From positions 1-16,640 of the forward strand of contig JAFGTU010000349.1 of NCBI GenBank assembly GCA_016933985.1: a DNA stretch of 16,640 bases, in the 5' to 3' direction. Below are positions 1 to 7,774 of the stretch, piece after piece. Position numbers and translations under genes: made by a program. Under the pieces are notes generated by a model. It was not told the origin of the DNA. It ran no database searches and was given only the letters and a program-made list of their open reading frames with translations. The DNA is from Sedimentisphaerales bacterium. GTDB taxonomy: Bacteria > Planctomycetota > Phycisphaerae > Sedimentisphaerales > Anaerobacaceae. Each line of letters begins with the position of its first letter. Positions within the stretch are counted from its first letter, which is position 1.

Positions 1-2
1 AA

Positions 3-416
3 ATAGAGCATCTTCCCGTGGCGGATTCGAGCGTCGATACGGTGATCTCGAACTGCGTAATAAACCTCTCGCCGGATAAGCAGCAGGTTTGGAATGAGAT
101 CGCTCGCGTCTTAAGGCCCGGCGGCAAGGCGAGCATTTCCGACCTTGCCCTGAAGAGACCTTTGCCGCCGGAGATTCTCAAATCCGCCGCCGCTATAGTA
201 AGCTGCGTGGCGGGCGCGGTCCTCATAGATGAGACGCTAACGATGGCAGAAGAGGCCGGTCTTATTGACATTCAAATAGACCAAGAGGCATACGGCATTG
301 ATGTCCTCGTAGATTGCAATGATCCGCTCTACATAGTGGTTAGAGAGTCTTTGCCTCCAAACGGCAAACTCAGTGACTACATAGTGAGTGTCAATATCAC
401 GGCATTCAAACCCTGA
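3..416 (+). CDS. arsM: Arsenite S-adenosylmethionine methyltransferase, C-terminal part (5' truncated by window edge)
   Basis: This is the distal part of an ArsM-type enzyme, which methylates As(III) with S-adenosylmethionine in the cytoplasm. The frame is open to the left edge (codons read IEHLP then VADSSVD), so the GTG at 18 is an internal valine and the gene begins outside the window. Visible family features are the post-SAM-site stretch SNCVINLSPDKQQVWNE, RVLRPGGKASISD, and the cysteine-bearing SCVAGA. The last corresponds to a conserved arsenic-binding cysteine of the family; the Cys in SNC may be another. Only about 137 residues are present, so the SAM-binding glycine motif is not visible. 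The acr3 permease starts 33 nt downstream on the same strand, giving a methylate-and-export pair probably controlled from further upstream; no ArsR is visible. Family call is firm, though activity cannot be judged from a fragment. Confidence 0.9.
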   Translation: MEHLPVADSSVDTVISNCVINLSPDKQQVWNEIARVLRPGGKASISDLALKRPLPPEILKSAAAIVSCVAGAVLIDETLTMAEEAGLIDIQIDQEAYGIDVLVDCNDPLYIVVRESLPPNGKLSDYIVSVNITAFKP

Positions 417-449
417 GCATGGAAGAAACTGCCGGCAAGGAATCTTGGT

Positions 450-1664
450 ATGGCGGAAGAAAACGCAAAGCAGATTGAAACAAAAGGATTAAATGTCTTT
501 GAGAAATACCTTACCCTCTGGGTGGCTCTTTGCATCATCGGCGGCATCATCCTCGGCAAGGCCGCGCCTGGATTTGCCAAAGCGCTGGATGGAATGGCAA
601 TCCACGTGGGCAATGCGCCGGTAGTGTCGATCCCAATCGCAATCTGCCTGTTCTTCATGATGTATCCCATCATGGTCAAGATTGATTTTGCGGAGGTTAT
701 CAAGGCTGGCAAAAGCGTCAAGCCGGTCGGCCTTACCCTTTTCGTGAACTGGGCCGTTAAACCCTTCACAATGTACGCTATCGCCCTGTTCTTTCTGGGA
801 ACTGTGTTCTACTCGCTCATCGGTCCTGATGCAGTCGATCATATAAAGATGCCGTTCGGCCTCGACCTGCCCTTCGGAGCGACACACGGTGCAGGTCAGG
901 TGGTTCTTGTCGAAGGGGTTAAGATGCTCGAAGTTCCTCTGTGGCGCAGCTACCTGGCCGGCTGTATCCTGCTCGGCATCGCCCCGTGCACGGCGATGGT
1001 CCTGGTCTGGGGGTACCTCGCCAGGGGAAACGACGGCCTTACCCTTGTAATGGTCGCGATCAACTCGCTGACAATGCTATTACTGTACGGAATCCTCGGA
1101 GGCTTCCTGCTGGGCGTTGGCCGACTGCCTGTTCCGTGGCAGGCATTGCTGTTGTCCATATCGATATACGTTGCCCTGCCGCTTGTGGCCGGCTACATCT
1201 CGCGAAAACTGATTATCGCCCAAAAAGGAGACCGATGGTTCAAGGACAGATTTCTCCATGTTCTCACGCCTATCACGATAATCGCCTTGTTGGTTACTCT
1301 GGTGCTGCTGTTCAGCTTCAAAGGCGAAGTAATCCTCTCAAATCCTTTGACCATCCTGTGGATTGCAATTCCGTTGTTTATTCAAACTAATCTCATCTTC
1401 TGGCTGGGCTACGGCCTTGCGAGAGTCTTGAGGCTGGAGTACCGCGATGCTGCGCCGGCGGCGATGATCGGCGCCAGCAACCACTTCGAGGTCGCCATCG
1501 CAACCGCAACAATGCTCTTCGGCTTGTCTTCAGGGGCCGCCCTGGCCACCGTCGTAGGAGTCCTTATCGAGGTCCCCGTAATGCTGATGCTGGTAAAGAT
1601 CTGCCTTAGAACCCGGAATTGGTTCGGGCCGGCCCATGCCAGCCGCACAGAGGCCCGACTGTAA
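450..1664 (+). CDS. acr3: Acr3-family arsenite efflux permease
   Basis: A 404-residue polytopic inner-membrane protein with about ten hydrophobic segments, matching the Acr3 arsenite/H+ antiporter family. Family hallmarks are present: GIAPCTAMVLVW with the conserved substrate-site Cys (Cys180), SNHFEVAIATA with the conserved Glu (Glu347), and GVLIEVPVMLML near the C-terminus. The ATG has an AAGG-type ribosome site about 9 nt upstream. At 404 residues it is somewhat longer than many bacterial Acr3 proteins. Part of the excess lies before the fourth membrane segment (about residues 122-165, FYSLIGPDAVDHIKMPF and following), a stretch that looks partly soluble. It follows arsM by 33 nt and is probably in the same operon: ArsM methylates arsenite and Acr3 exports it. 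This is an Acr3 and not an ArsB, judged by the Cys and Glu motifs. Confidence 0.95.
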   Translation: MAEENAKQIETKGLNVFEKYLTLWVALCIIGGIILGKAAPGFAKALDGMAIHVGNAPVVSIPIAICLFFMMYPIMVKIDFAEVIKAGKSVKPVGLTLFVNWAVKPFTMYAIALFFLGTVFYSLIGPDAVDHIKMPFGLDLPFGATHGAGQVVLVEGVKMLEVPLWRSYLAGCILLGIAPCTAMVLVWGYLARGNDGLTLVMVAINSLTMLLLYGILGGFLLGVGRLPVPWQALLLSISIYVALPLVAGYISRKLIIAQKGDRWFKDRFLHVLTPITIIALLVTLVLLFSFKGEVILSNPLTILWIAIPLFIQTNLIFWLGYGLARVLRLEYRDAAPAAMIGASNHFEVAIATATMLFGLSSGAALATVVGVLIEVPVMLMLVKICLRTRNWFGPAHASRTEARL

Positions 1665-1708
1665 GGGAGGGCTTATCAACCGACGGCAGCGCACAAGACT
1701 ATTGATTC

Positions 1709-1738
1709 TTGACAATTCAACGGCCGAGCATATATAGT
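1709..1738 (+). promoter_or_regulatory. Sigma70-like promoter upstream of the phosphomannomutase gene
   Basis: A perfect -35 box TTGACA at 1709-1714 is followed by TATAGT at 1733-1738 with an 18-nt spacer; an overlapping TATATA at 1731-1736 gives a 16-nt spacer. Transcription would start near 1745, about 65 nt before the gene. This separates the sugar-phosphate operon from the arsenic pair. Confidence 0.6.
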
Positions 1739-1812
1739 ATCGGCCAATGAAATGCCGCGCGTTCAATCGGCCTAATATGAATCAGTCGCCATAGTATCAA
1801 TGGAGTTTGCGA

Positions 1813-3189
1813 ATGGATCCCGCCATTTTCAAGGCATACGACATCAGAGGCATCTACCCCGACCAGATCGACGAGGAGGGCGCCTGGAAGATCGGCAGCG
1901 CCACCGCGCAGTTTCTCCGCTCACTGCTCACCGGGTATGACCGGGGCCAGGCGAATATGCAATCGCTCTGTGTCGGTCGAGATATGAGGACCCACAGCCC
2001 GGCCGTAGCAAAGGCCCTTATCAAGGGAATGAACGCAACCGGGGCCAACGTCTTCGATATTGGAATGATCGATACGCCCCAAATGTACTTCGCAATCAAC
2101 CACCTCGGCACGTGCGGGGGCGTTCAGGTAACCGCCTCTCACAACCCGGCTACGTATAACGGCTTCAAGGTCTCAGGCCTTCAGGCCAAGCCGGTCGGGG
2201 CGGATACCGGCCTGAAAGACATCCAGCACATCGCCATGGCCCTTCCGCACACTAAAGGCAGGGGCAACGGCTCGGTCGAGAAACGCGATCTGACCGCAGA
2301 ATACAAGAATCACGTCCTCAAGTTCCTCAAGCCCACCAAGGCCAAGCTGAAAATCGCCATCGACGCATCCAATGGTATGGCGGGAAAAGTGGTTCCCGCT
2401 GTCTTCGCGGACCTGCCCGTGAAAATCATCCCGATTAACTTCGAGCACGACGGTACTTTCAAGCACGAGCCGAATCCGCTCGTCGATGAGAATCTGGCAG
2501 AGGTTAAAGAAGCAGTCGTAGAAAACGGCTGCCAGTTCGGATTCTGCTTCGACGGCGACGCCGACAGGCTCATGATGGTCGATGAGAAGGGCCAAACCGT
2601 AACCTGCGACCTGATGACGGCCCTGATTGCCGCGTATTTCCTCGAAAACAACCCGAAGTCAACTATCGTCTATGACCTGCGAAGCAGCCGAGTCGTCGCC
2701 GAAGAGATTATAAAGTACGGCGGGACCCCGCGAAGAGAACGCGTCGGACACGCATATATGAAAAAGGCCCTGCGCGATTCACGCGCGGTCTTCGGCGGCG
2801 AGCTATCGGGGCATTTCTACTACCGAGACAACTTCTACGCCGACTCGGGCCTTATAACGCTTGTGCACATCCTGAATATCGTCGCCCAGGCGAAAAAGCC
2901 GGTCAGCGAGCTGATTGAGCCGCTGCGAAGATACAGCGCCAGCGGCGAGATCAACTTCGAGGTCGAAGACAAGCAGGCCAAGATGGAAGAGCTGGCAAGA
3001 AGATTCGCCGAAGGCAAGATAGACTACCTCGACGGCGTTACGGTCGGCTTCAAGGACTGGTGGTTCAACTGCCGACCCAGCAACACCGAGCCGTTCCTCC
3101 GCCTCAATATCGAGGCAAAGACGCCGGACCTGCTCCGAGAAAAGCTCGGCGAAATCGAAGCCCAGCTCGGCCAGCCCGTCCTGCACTGA
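1813..3189 (+). CDS. Phosphomannomutase/phosphoglucomutase (alpha-D-phosphohexomutase family)
   Basis: A 458-residue cytoplasmic enzyme of the phosphohexomutase superfamily, which interconverts 1- and 6-phospho sugars through a phosphoserine. All four signature loops are intact: the catalytic loop VTASHNPATYNGFKV with Ser109; the Mg2+ loop DGDADR (247-252); the sugar-recognition loop GGELSGHFYYRDNF (GELSGH around 329-334); and the phosphate-binding loop RPSNTEPFLRL (421-431). The N-terminus carries the typical KAYDIRGIYPDQI. Length is normal for the AlgC/ManB group. I chose ATG 1813 over the in-frame TTG at 1807 because GGAG (1802-1805) lies 7 nt before it. A promoter sits at 1709-1738, and DUF1805 and SdpI-like genes follow closely. 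Mannose-1-P or glucose-1-P supply for polysaccharide or glycoconjugates is likely, but substrate preference cannot be told from sequence. Confidence 0.93.
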   Translation: MDPAIFKAYDIRGIYPDQIDEEGAWKIGSATAQFLRSLLTGYDRGQANMQSLCVGRDMRTHSPAVAKALIKGMNATGANVFDIGMIDTPQMYFAINHLGTCGGVQVTASHNPATYNGFKVSGLQAKPVGADTGLKDIQHIAMALPHTKGRGNGSVEKRDLTAEYKNHVLKFLKPTKAKLKIAIDASNGMAGKVVPAVFADLPVKIIPINFEHDGTFKHEPNPLVDENLAEVKEAVVENGCQFGFCFDGDADRLMMVDEKGQTVTCDLMTALIAAYFLENNPKSTIVYDLRSSRVVAEEIIKYGGTPRRERVGHAYMKKALRDSRAVFGGELSGHFYYRDNFYADSGLITLVHILNIVAQAKKPVSELIEPLRRYSASGEINFEVEDKQAKMEELARRFAEGKIDYLDGVTVGFKDWWFNCRPSNTEPFLRLNIEAKTPDLLREKLGEIEAQLGQPVLH

Positions 3190-3228
3190 CCGTCGATAGC
3201 CCTATAGTTTATAAGGAGCCGGCAGAAT

Positions 3229-3537
3229 ATGGAAATTCACACAAAGACATGGCAAACGCCCAGCGGCCCCGTCGAGGGCGTCCAGACCAAATGGCCGGGA
3301 TTCAATATCCTGCTCGTAACCGGCTCAAAGGCATTTCTCGCCTGCCCAGCCGTTGACGTTCAAGCCTGCCAGGGGTACGGGGTCGCCGCCGCCATAGTAG
3401 AAAGCACCCCGGACAATCCCATAGGCACGCTCGACAGATTCCCAAATCGAAACGTAAAGAAAGCAAACGAAAAAGCAAAAGCGCTCGGCATAACGGAAGG
3501 AATGCCCGTAACAGAAGCATTCGCACTTATAGCGTAA
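3229..3537 (+). CDS. DUF1805 family small protein
   Basis: A 102-residue soluble protein matching the DUF1805 (YunC-like) family, whose function is not established. The recognisable core is ILLVTGSKAFLACPAVDV followed by GYGVAAAIVES. A helical tail, VKKANEKAKALGITEGMPVTEAFALI, follows; it resembles family members in which an Ala/Lys-rich helix is followed by a Gly-Met turn. Two cysteines flank the central strand (LACPAVDVQAC). AAGGAG at 3213-3218 lies 10 nt upstream of the ATG, a strong ribosome site. It begins 39 nt after the phosphomannomutase and ends 31 nt before the SdpI-like gene, so co-transcription is likely. No signal peptide or membrane segment is seen. Confidence 0.8.
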   Translation: MEIHTKTWQTPSGPVEGVQTKWPGFNILLVTGSKAFLACPAVDVQACQGYGVAAAIVESTPDNPIGTLDRFPNRNVKKANEKAKALGITEGMPVTEAFALIA

Positions 3538-3568
3538 GAGCGTTAACAACCTATAGGCGGACGGGAAT

Positions 3569-4279
3569 ATGAAACTGACTGAACCAAGAATCGGCGAAAT
3601 AATCCTCCTGGCTCTGGTCCTCGCGTTTTTCGGAATAGGCATTTTCTATTATCCGCGTCTTCCTGCCACAACACCCGGTCATCTCGACGGCCAAAGGCAA
3701 ACCGGGCTTGGGTGCTATTCAAACATCCTCAAGACATTTGGTCTCAGTTCATTTGTGCTGTTCGTTTTCCTCCTTTATGCCATTCTTCCCAGATTGTGCC
3801 TCAGGGGCCCCAATTACAAATTCAAGTATTATGACCGTTTGATGATATGGCTCTTCACGTTCTGGTTATTCGGGCAGTACCATGGACTCCGATCCGAATT
3901 AGTCATGCCAAGTCTCGAACAGGAATTCACCCAAGTCAAGATATTGTGCGGTATAGCTTTAGGCTCCCTGTTTCTCCTCTTAGGAGACATGTGCTCACGT
4001 TTGAAGCCGTCCTGGCCCATCTTCACAAACCGTTGGATACGTCGGAACCCACAAGTCTTGGAGCAGACCATCAAATCGGTAGGCTGGTGGCTCAAGGCGG
4101 CCGGCATCTCCTCTCTTACGCTTGTCGTACTCCCAACGTACTTTTCAATTCCTGCCGCAGGCGTATGTTTACTCGTTGTAGAATTCTACATGTTCGTGTA
4201 CCCGCATTACGCCCGCTTTAGAAAAAGCAGACGAGCGACCAAGCAGGTCGATACAAGTACTGGCGAGCAGAGAACTTAG
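3569..4279 (+). CDS. SdpI/DUF1648-type integral membrane protein
   Basis: A 236-residue membrane protein with about six hydrophobic segments (roughly 9-28, 58-75, 88-104, 124-139, 172-190, 194-211) and a basic, polar C-terminal tail. It fits the SdpI family. The N-terminal RLPATTPGHLDGQRQTG matches the DUF1648 pattern of LPxxxPxHxxxxGxxD. The central LGDMCSRLKPSWPIFTNRW, followed by NPQVLEQTIKSVGWW, matches the SdpI stretch normally read as GNxxxxLKPNxxxGIRxPWTL..W..TxRxxGW. The Bacillus subtilis founder is an immunity and signalling protein against the SdpC toxin, but most relatives are uncharacterised, so no toxin link should be assumed; no SdpC-like gene is visible. The ribosome site (GGACGGGA) is weak. 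A MITE-like element starts 33 nt after the stop. Confidence 0.72.
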   Translation: MKLTEPRIGEIILLALVLAFFGIGIFYYPRLPATTPGHLDGQRQTGLGCYSNILKTFGLSSFVLFVFLLYAILPRLCLRGPNYKFKYYDRLMIWLFTFWLFGQYHGLRSELVMPSLEQEFTQVKILCGIALGSLFLLLGDMCSRLKPSWPIFTNRWIRRNPQVLEQTIKSVGWWLKAAGISSLTLVVLPTYFSIPAAGVCLLVVEFYMFVYPHYARFRKSRRATKQVDTSTGEQRT

Positions 4280-4311
4280 CAGGTATACTCAACGAACATA
4301 GCGTTTTTCTT

Positions 4312-4472
4312 ACTCAAACTGACCGATTCGTCGTGTCATCCCTGCGCAAGCGGGGATTCACTGATGAAGCGGGTGAGTGGATTCCTGCTTTCGCGGGAAT
4401 GACAAATTGAGTTATCTTGCGATTTAATAAGGACTTATGGTGCCTATCTTTTCAAAAACGGTCAGTTTGAGT
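4312..4472. mobile_element. MITE-like element with perfect 14-bp terminal inverted repeats
   Basis: ACTCAAACTGACCG at 4312-4325 is exactly the reverse complement of the bases at 4459-4472, enclosing 133 nt with no ORF. The four bases outside each end are the same, TCTT (4308-4311 and 4473-4476), which would be a target-site duplication. Inside sits a REP-like palindrome. No transposase is encoded, so it would be non-autonomous. The arms could instead act as a long-range RNA stem. A 14-bp perfect match is unlikely by chance at this distance, but the 4-bp direct repeat alone is weak evidence. Confidence 0.5.
4335..4403. repeat. REP-like dispersed palindrome
   Basis: Two 28-nt arms (4335-4362, beginning GTCATCCCTGCGCAAG, and 4376-4403, ending TTTCGCGGGAATGAC) are inverted copies with 22 of 28 positions matching and 13 nt between them. 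Four of the six differences would still pair as G-U in RNA. The GTCATTCCCGCGAAAGCAGGAATCC-like sequence is a familiar intergenic repeat type in many environmental bacterial genomes. It could also act as a transcription stop or mRNA-stabilising stem after the SdpI-like gene. Confidence 0.7.
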
Positions 4473-4490
4473 TCTTAGTGTGCGCGAGGC

Positions 4491-4519
4491 TTGCACCCAA
4501 GTCGATTTAGAGCTATAGT
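4491..4519 (+). promoter_or_regulatory. Candidate promoter of the Tat-exported TIM-barrel gene
   Basis: TTGCAC (4491-4496), 17 nt, then TATAGT (4514-4519). The -10 is close to consensus and the -35 only half matches. Transcription would start near 4526, which makes the in-frame ATG at 4526 an unlikely start codon and favours ATG 4556. Confidence 0.45.
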
Positions 4520-4555
4520 TAAGCGATGCCCGTACGAAACAAACAGGAGACAAAC

Positions 4556-5503
4556 ATGAGACAAGACAATCTTTCCCGACGTCGTTTATTGACCGCGGCC
4601 GGGGTTGCCGTTGGCGCTGCCGCTGTTCCAAGTATTGCCAAAGCCGTTGAGAAGCGCCCGGCGGGTTTCACTTACTGCCTCAATACCGGCACCATCCGCG
4701 GTCAGAAGCTCACCATCGACAAGGAAGTCGAGGTCGCAGCCAAGGCCGGCTACGACGCCATCGAGCCCTGGCTGGACGGTATCAACAGGTACAAAGAGGC
4801 CGGCGGATCGCTTAAAGACCTGAAGAAGATGGCCGGCGACCTCGGAATAACCGTCGAAAGCGCAATCTCTTTTCCGAGCTGGATTGTCGATGACGACGCC
4901 GAGCGAGCGAAGGGCTTCGAGCAGGTAAAACGCGAAATGGACCTGCTCGCCCAGATCGGCGGTAAGCGAATCGCCGCCCCGCCGGCGGGCGCGACGCGGG
5001 AGCCGGGCCTGAATCTCGATAAGGCCGCCGAACGCTACCGCCGGCTGCTCGAGCTCGGCGACGAAACGGGCGTTACCCCGCAGCTCGAGATTTGGGGATT
5101 CTCGCAGAATCTGCACCGCCTGGGCGAGGCGATGTACGTCGTCGTCGAATCGGGCCATCCGAAGGCATGTTTCATCCCCGATATCTTCCACATCTACAAG
5201 GGCGGCTCGGATTTCAACGGCCTCAAAGCTATCGGCGCATCCGTTATCCAGGTCTTTCACATGAACGATTACCACGCCGACCCCCCGCGCGAACAAGCCC
5301 GTGACAGCGACCGCATATTCCCCGGCGATGGCATCGCACCCATTACACAGATCATCCGAGACCTCCTCGCAAACCACAGCAGCGCGGTCCTCTCGCTCGA
5401 ACTGTTCAACCCGATTTACTACCAGCAGGATCCCCTGGCCGTGGCCAAAACAGGCCTGGAAAAAATGAAATCCGCTGTTGAGAAACCATTGAGCACCGGT
5501 TAG
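4556..5503 (+). CDS. Tat-exported sugar phosphate isomerase/epimerase-like TIM-barrel protein
   Basis: A 315-residue protein of the xylose-isomerase-like TIM-barrel (AP endonuclease family 2) group. The N-terminus has a twin-arginine signal: SRRRLLTAAG, then a hydrophobic GVAVGAAAVPSIAKA ending in an AKA cleavage site near residue 30, so it probably acts outside the cytoplasm. Likely metal ligands are Glu178 (QLEIWG), Asp209 (FIPDIFHIYKGG) with His212, His235 (VFHMNDYH) and Glu282 (SLELFN), the usual E-D-H-E arrangement. The start was placed at ATG 4556 because AGGAGA (4545-4550) precedes it by 5 nt; an in-frame ATG at 4526 would add ten residues ahead of the Tat motif. Such proteins are abundant in planctomycetes, often annotated only as TIM barrel protein. 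The substrate, probably a sugar, inositol or keto-sugar, cannot be assigned here. Confidence 0.88.
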   Translation: MRQDNLSRRRLLTAAGVAVGAAAVPSIAKAVEKRPAGFTYCLNTGTIRGQKLTIDKEVEVAAKAGYDAIEPWLDGINRYKEAGGSLKDLKKMAGDLGITVESAISFPSWIVDDDAERAKGFEQVKREMDLLAQIGGKRIAAPPAGATREPGLNLDKAAERYRRLLELGDETGVTPQLEIWGFSQNLHRLGEAMYVVVESGHPKACFIPDIFHIYKGGSDFNGLKAIGASVIQVFHMNDYHADPPREQARDSDRIFPGDGIAPITQIIRDLLANHSSAVLSLELFNPIYYQQDPLAVAKTGLEKMKSAVEKPLSTG

Positions 5504-5580
5504 AGTACTTGGTTAAGACTCCGTGCATGTGTCGCACAGTAAAACAGGCCAAGAGAAAAGTACAGAAAGAGAGGGATACC

Positions 5581-6387
5581 ATGAAGCGCGCAATGCGTAT
5601 TCTTGTCCTGACAGCCTTCTTTGTGAACTTAACGGTCTTAGGTTCTGCTCCAGGCCCTTTATTCCGCGAACCCTTGAACGACTTGTTCGGCCGACCACAC
5701 CCGGCACTCGACGCTATAGACGCCGTGAAAGTCGTTGTCAGCCCCACCGGCGATCGGAGCATCACCGACGCCGTTTTCTGGAAGGAACTGGGCGAAAAAG
5801 TCGAACAAAGGCTTGCAAACGCCGGGATCAAGATTCCCGATCCAACTCAGGCCGGACGGACGAGTGCGCCTTTTGACACCGCCGAATTCTCCGTGTGCTC
5901 CGATGTCCGCCGGTTCGACGCCGATCAGATGCTCCTTACGGTTCGAACAGGTCTGGCCAGACCTGTTTATGTTGCAATGCGAGAGCCCGGCTCAAAACAA
6001 CTCAAGCCGGGCCCCATGGTGATGGCTCCGGTCTGGACAGAAACCTCTGCAATAATGCCGGCTACTACCCAACACGTGCGCGAGGACATTACCAGGGAAA
6101 CGCTGCAACAGGCCGACGCTTTCATCGCAGCCTGGGTGGCCTCCAACCGGTCTGAGAGGAAAGGGCTGAGCGGTGATGCCACTATCATTGAGAAGATACC
6201 GACTGAACAACCGGCCGACACTGCGCAGGCCGAGTACAAATACGTCAGTTCAAAGAACAGTATAATCTTCCACACTCCAAACTGCCGTGCGGCAAAAAGA
6301 ATATCGCCGGAAAACCTTCTATGCTTCAAAACCAGGCAGGAAGCCCTTAACGCCGGTAAAAGACCATGCAAACTCTGCACACCATGA
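5581..6387 (+). CDS. Secreted protein with C-terminal Ada-like zinc-binding domain
   Basis: A 268-residue protein with an N-terminal signal peptide (basic MKRAMR, hydrophobic ILVLTAFFVNLTVLG, cleavage after GSA near residue 23). Residues 45-190 form a mixed domain (VKVVVSPTGDRSITDAVFWKEL, then QMLLTVRTGLARPVYV, and a helix ending DAFIAAWVASN). I recognise this arrangement from planctomycete proteins but cannot name it. After a linker, residues 220-268 form an Ada-type metal-binding module, YVSSKNSIIFHTPNC and AGKRPCKLCTP, with Cys235, Cys248, Cys263 and Cys266 plus His231. The family module is used in Ada for methyl-phosphotriester sensing, but free-standing copies occur on nucleases and secreted proteins. 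I chose ATG 5581 (GAGAGG 6 nt upstream) over TTG 5509, which would bury the signal peptide. The transglutaminase-like gene starts 27 nt downstream. Confidence 0.78.
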   Translation: MKRAMRILVLTAFFVNLTVLGSAPGPLFREPLNDLFGRPHPALDAIDAVKVVVSPTGDRSITDAVFWKELGEKVEQRLANAGIKIPDPTQAGRTSAPFDTAEFSVCSDVRRFDADQMLLTVRTGLARPVYVAMREPGSKQLKPGPMVMAPVWTETSAIMPATTQHVREDITRETLQQADAFIAAWVASNRSERKGLSGDATIIEKIPTEQPADTAQAEYKYVSSKNSIIFHTPNCRAAKRISPENLLCFKTRQEALNAGKRPCKLCTP

Positions 6388-6414
6388 ACACCAACATATA
6401 GAAAGGAAACGAAG

Positions 6415-7689
6415 ATGTTGAGACATTCCCTCCTGGCTCCGGCCGTTTTCGCCTTTGTGACGATAATGTTGCCCTGCCCATCTGTGGGCCTGGCAGCGAG
6501 AACACAGCCCCGGCGCGTCCCGGCGGGCTTCAAAGTCGTCCGCTCCGCAGAGGCCTCCGGAAGTCAAAGGAGCGCAATGGCGCAGAAACTCGGAGCGAAG
6601 ATCACCGACTTGTCGAACACGTCCTTCCTGGTTAACGGCCAGCCTCTTCAGATGAACGTAATCAGATTTCCGAGCTCGGCTGAAGCCGAAAGAATTCATA
6701 AATCAACCATCATAATAAAAACACACCCTGCCTTTTGCATCCTGGTCGATAACTCCATAGTGGAGTTCGTGTGCGATGATCCCGACCTGGCAACCCTGGC
6801 CGCTTTCGAGCTTGGATTCAAGCCGAAACCTGAGCGGGCAACATACAAAATATTCTTCCGGGTCGCCCCCGTTGAGAAGACCGACTACGCAGCCTGGAAG
6901 AACCTGAGCAATGTCTTCGCCTTGGCCAACCGAGACCCGAATAATCTCGCCCTCCAATCCAGAGTTGAGATGCTGCTCGGAGGCTTTCGCTTCGGAAACG
7001 ACCTGACTTTGAGAACCGCCGGCGACGCCCAGACAGCGCCATCATACTCCTTCGAGCCGAAGCCCGCAAAGACTACCCCGCTCGCCGGCGGCGATACCAC
7101 AAGATACACGTTCCAGGACCTGCCCAGAGAGGTCAATATCCCCGTTGTCTCGCTCAACGCCACCATACACACTTCCGAAAACCCTCTGACCCCAACATCG
7201 CGGAAAGCCGGACCGGAGCTGCTCTCGCCAACCGAGTACTGGCCCAGTGACGACCCCGAAATCAAGAAACTCGCCGCCGAGATCACCGCCAACTGCAATA
7301 CACCACAACAGAAAACCGATGCCATCCTCAAATGGCTTCTGCCCGGTAAGAACATCACGTTTACAGAATCGCTCACCTCCGCCAGAGCCGGGGTCAAGAA
7401 CGTCCTCAGCCGGAAATTCGGACAGGCCTGGGACTTCTCAGACTGCTTCGTTACGCTTGCCAGGGCCTCAAGAGTCCCTTCTCGACAGGTTTGCGGATGG
7501 TTCTTCTCCCAGAACGCCCACGTCTGGGCCGAGGTATTGTATGAAGGCGCCGGTTGGAAGCAGGTTGACCCTACCGCGGGAGGCGCAACAGAATGCGGCA
7601 TCTACCATATACCATACACGACGAGTGAAGACGGCAGTATGTCCATCCTCTACCTATCGAGGCCGCAAATCACGCTCATCGAAAATTGA
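6415..7689 (+). CDS. Secreted transglutaminase-like (cysteine peptidase fold) protein
   Basis: A 424-residue exported protein. The signal peptide is MLRHSLLAPAVFAFVTIMLPCPSVGLA, likely cut near residue 28; a Cys at 21 sits inside it, but the context is not a clear lipobox. Residues about 290-390 form a transglutaminase-core domain with an intact triad: Cys344 in WDFSDCFVTLARASRVPSR, His369 in NAHVWAEVLYEG, and Asp385 in KQVDPTAGG. Spacing fits bacterial transglutaminase-like proteins, which act as cross-linkers or as peptidases. Residues 40-270 are poorly recognisable and include a segment on handling KTHPAFCILVDNSIVEFVC. AAAGGAAA at 6402-6409 is a good ribosome site. With the zinc-domain gene 27 nt upstream, it forms a pair of secreted proteins. 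The last residues (SILYLSRPQITLIEN) end the domain without any anchor. Confidence 0.85.
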   Translation: MLRHSLLAPAVFAFVTIMLPCPSVGLAARTQPRRVPAGFKVVRSAEASGSQRSAMAQKLGAKITDLSNTSFLVNGQPLQMNVIRFPSSAEAERIHKSTIIIKTHPAFCILVDNSIVEFVCDDPDLATLAAFELGFKPKPERATYKIFFRVAPVEKTDYAAWKNLSNVFALANRDPNNLALQSRVEMLLGGFRFGNDLTLRTAGDAQTAPSYSFEPKPAKTTPLAGGDTTRYTFQDLPREVNIPVVSLNATIHTSENPLTPTSRKAGPELLSPTEYWPSDDPEIKKLAAEITANCNTPQQKTDAILKWLLPGKNITFTESLTSARAGVKNVLSRKFGQAWDFSDCFVTLARASRVPSRQVCGWFFSQNAHVWAEVLYEGAGWKQVDPTAGGATECGIYHIPYTTSEDGSMSILYLSRPQITLIEN

Positions 7690-7774
7690 CGAACCTATCT
7701 GCCGAATGCCAGGTGCTAATCGACAGCATCATACCGATTCTGATAAGGTCTATCACAGCGTCATCCTGCCATTT

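Noticed and set aside
4586..5377. 263-residue open frame on the - strand
   Set aside because: It lies fully opposite the TIM-barrel gene, shows no recognisable domain, and reflects codon bias of the + strand gene.
5504..5580. Possible promoter or hairpin between the TIM-barrel and zinc-domain genes
   Set aside because: Only a 4-bp stem (GTGC/GCAC) and no paired -35/-10 boxes were found.
7247..7774. N-terminal extension of the DUF1638 frame
   Set aside because: It overlaps the transglutaminase coding region including its catalytic Cys, and its low-complexity Pro/Arg/Ser content is shadow-like.
7690..7774. Possible yybP-ykoY manganese riboswitch for the mntP operon
   Set aside because: The 85-nt gap before the operon shows no recognisable riboswitch core or terminator, and mntP itself overlaps the preceding gene.
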